Positions 62,094-64,000 of a stretch of 64,000 bases of DNA are shown here, piece after piece. The stretch is taken from positions 1,240,001 through 1,304,000 of the forward strand of contig CBDFIW010000003.1 of the NCBI GenBank assembly GCA_965248255.1, written 5' to 3'. Numbering within the stretch: position 1 is the first letter of the stretch; each line of letters opens with the position of its first letter. Origin of the DNA: JAKZVK01 sp965248255 (GTDB lineage Bacteria > Acidobacteriota > Terriglobia > Bryobacterales > UBA6623). Under the pieces are notes generated by a model, which saw nothing but the letters and a program-made list of their open reading frames with translations, was not told where the DNA came from and made no database searches. The translations under genes were made by a program, and so were the position numbers.

Positions 62094-63257
62094 GTGTAGT
62101 GCGTCAAGCAGATTGCACCTTAGGCAGGGCGGCACGTCCGCGCTTGACTTTCTCGAGGATGTCGGAGGCGGTCGCGGTCCAGATGAAGGGCGTGGGATGC
62201 CCGTTGTGCTGGGCGATGTAGTCGTCAATGGCGGCGACGAGCTCGTCCACGCTGCGAAACACGCCGCGGCGCAGGCGCTTGACGGTGAGATCGCGAAAGA
62301 ATCGCTCGACCATGTTCAGCCACGACGCCGAGGTCGGGGTGAAATGAATGTGGAAGCGCGGGTGACGATCGAGCCAACGCTTCACAGCGGCATGCTTGTG
62401 GGTGGCATAGTTGTCCACGATGAGATGAAGCTGTTTGTCCTTGGGGGTGCGGCGGTCAATTAAGCGCAGGAAGCGCAGCCATTCCTGGTGGCTGTGTCGG
62501 GGCATGCACTCGGCGATCACGCTGCCGTCAAGGCTGTTGAGCGCCGCAAACAGGGTGGTCGTGCCGTTGCGCTTGTAATCGTGGGTCATCGTTTGGCCGC
62601 GTCCCTTTTTGAGCGGCAGGCCGGGCTGGGTGCGATCGAGGGCTTGGATTTGGGACTTCTCATCGAGCGAGAGAACCAGAGCATGCTCAGGCGGATTGAG
62701 ATAGAGTCCGACGATGTCGTCGAGTTTCTCGGCGAAACGCGGGTCATTGCTGAGCTTGAGGGTCTTGACGCGGTGGGGCTTGAGGCCATGGGCGCGCCAA
62801 ATCCGTCCCACGGTGGAAGCGCTGACGCCGGCCGCGGCGGCCATGGTGCGGCGGCTCCAGTGGGTGGCGTTGGACGGTTTCTCGCGGGTGGTCTTGTGGA
62901 TGATCTGCTGTACTTTCTGCTTCGAGACGGCAGGTTTACGACCGGGCCGTGGGGCGTCTTTTGCAATGCCGGCGATGCTGCTTTCGAGAAAGCGCGTGCG
63001 CCAGCGGGCCACCAACTGCCGCGAGACACCGAGCTGTGCGGCGATCTGCTTATTCTCGAGACCGTCGGCGGCCAGCAGGACAATCCTGGCTCGCAGGGCG
63101 AGACGAACGGCGACTTGGCGGCCGCGCGCGTAGCGGTCCAACTGCTTGCATTGCGCTGTGTTCAAAGTTACTGGTTGTGCTCTTCGCATCCCATGCCTCC
63201 TGTTAATAGAGACGATGGGAAGCCAATATAAGTTACATTATTTATGGTGCACTACAC
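62094..63257 (-). mobile_element. larger IS630-type insertion sequence, copy B (1164 bp)
   Basis: Same length and ends as copy A (3305-4468), inverted relative to it. TA at 62092-62093 and 63258-63259; target CTAG (GCTAGG). The intact transposase gene shows it is a recent copy. Confidence 0.92.
62104..63189 (-). CDS. IS630-family transposase (361 aa), copy B
   Basis: As copy A: helix-turn-helix NKQIAAQLGVSRQLVARW and DDE residues in LSLDEKSQIQ, LIVDNYATHKH and WLNMVERFF. The end reads PKVQSA instead of HKVQSA. Ribosome binding site AGGAGG lies before the ATG at 63189. Intact. Confidence 0.95.
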   Translation of the reverse strand: MRRAQPVTLNTAQCKQLDRYARGRQVAVRLALRARIVLLAADGLENKQIAAQLGVSRQLVARWRTRFLESSIAGIAKDAPRPGRKPAVSKQKVQQIIHKTTREKPSNATHWSRRTMAAAAGVSASTVGRIWRAHGLKPHRVKTLKLSNDPRFAEKLDDIVGLYLNPPEHALVLSLDEKSQIQALDRTQPGLPLKKGRGQTMTHDYKRNGTTTLFAALNSLDGSVIAECMPRHSHQEWLRFLRLIDRRTPKDKQLHLIVDNYATHKHAAVKRWLDRHPRFHIHFTPTSASWLNMVERFFRDLTVKRLRRGVFRSVDELVAAIDDYIAQHNGHPTPFIWTATASDILEKVKRGRAALPKVQSA

Positions 63258-63293
63258 TAGGCCCACCACAACGGACAGCTTGCGACCGGAAGA

Positions 63294-64000
63294 TTATTTG
63301 CCCCGGGCTTTTTGAGCGATTAGCTTATCAACCTGTGAAAGCAAGCCAGAGATGTTCTTGTCCTCGGGGAAAGCCGTTGTCGCTCGATGCAGTGCACTTC
63401 GTGCCCGCTCGAACTCGCCTTCACCCGCCCAGAACAGACCCACCAGGTAGAGAAGCTTCGCATCACGAGGGTTCGTCTCGGCAGCCAGATCCGCGTAGGC
63501 TTGCGCGCGCTGCGTCTTGTCCCACAGGACGTAGAGCTCGAAGACGCTTGCGAGCGCTCTGGGATGAGAAGGCCACAGATCGAGCGCCCGCGAAAGAGCG
63601 ACCTCGGCCCGAGCGAAGTCCTCGAGACGCAGAAACCCTCGTCCGGCGAAGAAGGCCACTTCGTAGCTGTCATCGCCCAGCTCCAGCGACTTTCCAAGCT
63701 GATGGCGAGCCTCGTCGTGGCGGCCCAATTCCGCTAGGGCGAGACCGAGACTCGCCTGTGCGATGGCTAGTTTAGGGTCGAGTGAAAGGACCGTCAGAAG
63801 AGTTTTCACCGCCTCCGCCAGCTTGTGCTGCTCCTGTTGAACCATGCCGAGGTAGTAAAGCGCCTGCGTGTTTTGGGGATCGATTCGCACAGCCTCTGTT
63901 AGTTGCGTTTCGGCAAAACCGTAGTTGCCGGTTTCGAGTGAGTTGGTCGCACGGGCGACAGTGTCAAGCGCATCGTTTCTTGCCTTGAGCGACTCATAGA
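63294..64000 (-). CDS. tetratricopeptide-repeat protein, 5' end outside the window
   Basis: C-terminal part of a TPR protein; the frame stays open to the window edge (ESLKARNDALDT at the edge), so the gene continues beyond 64000. At least five degenerate 34-residue repeats are visible, e.g. AVRIDPQNTQALYYLGMVQQEQHKLAEA, LDPKLAIAQASLGLALAELGRHDEA and PRDAKLLYLVGLFWAGEGEFERA. It ends IAQKARGK without a membrane segment. TPR domains mediate protein contacts; the partner is unknown. IS copy B ends 36 bases after its stop. Confidence 0.88.
   Translation of the reverse strand, partial: YESLKARNDALDTVARATNSLETGNYGFAETQLTEAVRIDPQNTQALYYLGMVQQEQHKLAEAVKTLLTVLSLDPKLAIAQASLGLALAELGRHDEARHQLGKSLELGDDSYEVAFFAGRGFLRLEDFARAEVALSRALDLWPSHPRALASVFELYVLWDKTQRAQAYADLAAETNPRDAKLLYLVGLFWAGEGEFERARSALHRATTAFPEDKNISGLLSQVDKLIAQKARGK

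Overview
The window looks like chromosome from a high-GC, free-living, aerobic bacterium, most likely an Acidobacteriota member (inference). Reasons: an alternative complex III (ACIII) fused in one cluster to an A2-type caa3 oxidase; a paired DUF1501 and PSD1/DUF1549-DUF1553 gene set; a ToxR-like winged-helix/PD40 propeller gene; and a fused transaldolase/glucose-6-phosphate isomerase. Planctomycetota would also carry the DUF1501/PSD1 pair but fit the rest less well. No rRNA or tRNA gene and no CRISPR array was seen.

Layout. (1) 1-11.6 kb is a mobile-element graveyard: a tyrosine recombinase without a clear start, two copies of a 1094-bp IS630-type element, an IS5/IS427-type element abutting a second IS630-type element, an ABC ATPase cut off by an IS, two IS91-associated tyrosine recombinases, a group II intron with a changed RT active site (YAGD), a truncated IS91 transposase and an IS3-type element. 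(2) 11.9-18.3 kb is housekeeping: a small hypothetical gene, a dicarboxylate/amino-acid symporter, zwf and tal-pgi. (3) 18.4-31.3 kb is one long minus-strand respiratory cluster, transcribed actA-B-C-D-E-F-small membrane gene-sco-coxB-coxA-coxC-coxD, with many 4-11 base overlaps. actC carries an in-frame TGA. (4) 31.5-36.3 kb has a DUF3467 gene, an IS1380 transposase and two more 1094-bp IS copies. (5) 36.3-48.6 kb carries secreted and regulatory accessory genes: a BamE-like secreted protein, DUF1501/PSD1, the winged-helix/PD40 gene broken at two G tracts, a fifth 1094-bp IS, a tandemly duplicated HExxH protein, a 2-hydroxyacid dehydrogenase and a lipoprotein. (6) 49-61.7 kb is a peptide-type ABC transport and catabolism locus: a solute-binding lipoprotein on the plus strand facing a minus-strand run dppB-dppC-CocE-MmgE/PrpD-dppD-CocE-dppF. 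(7) 61.7-64 kb has a dense nested inverted-repeat region, a second copy of the larger IS630-type element and the end of a TPR gene.

How the parts work together. Quinol oxidised by ACIII would pass electrons through its haem subunits to the cytochrome-c domain fused to CoxB and then to the A2-type CoxA; Sco would load Cu-A. zwf and tal-pgi supply the oxidative pentose phosphate branch. In the Dpp-like locus the binding protein, two permeases and two ATPases would import a peptide or peptide-like ester/amide. The two CocE/S15-type hydrolases and the MmgE/PrpD lyase would process it.

Two further layers stand out. All the TA-duplicating insertion sequences sit at CTAG or CTAA. At least two families of palindromic intergenic repeats (GTAGGGGC-type and CCCACGG/CCGTGGG REP-like) have spread into operons and even into gene 5' ends. 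Several genes carry single-base lesions (actC, the winged-helix gene, the HExxH gene, IS copies 1 and 2, the intron RT). These need read-level confirmation before being treated as biology.
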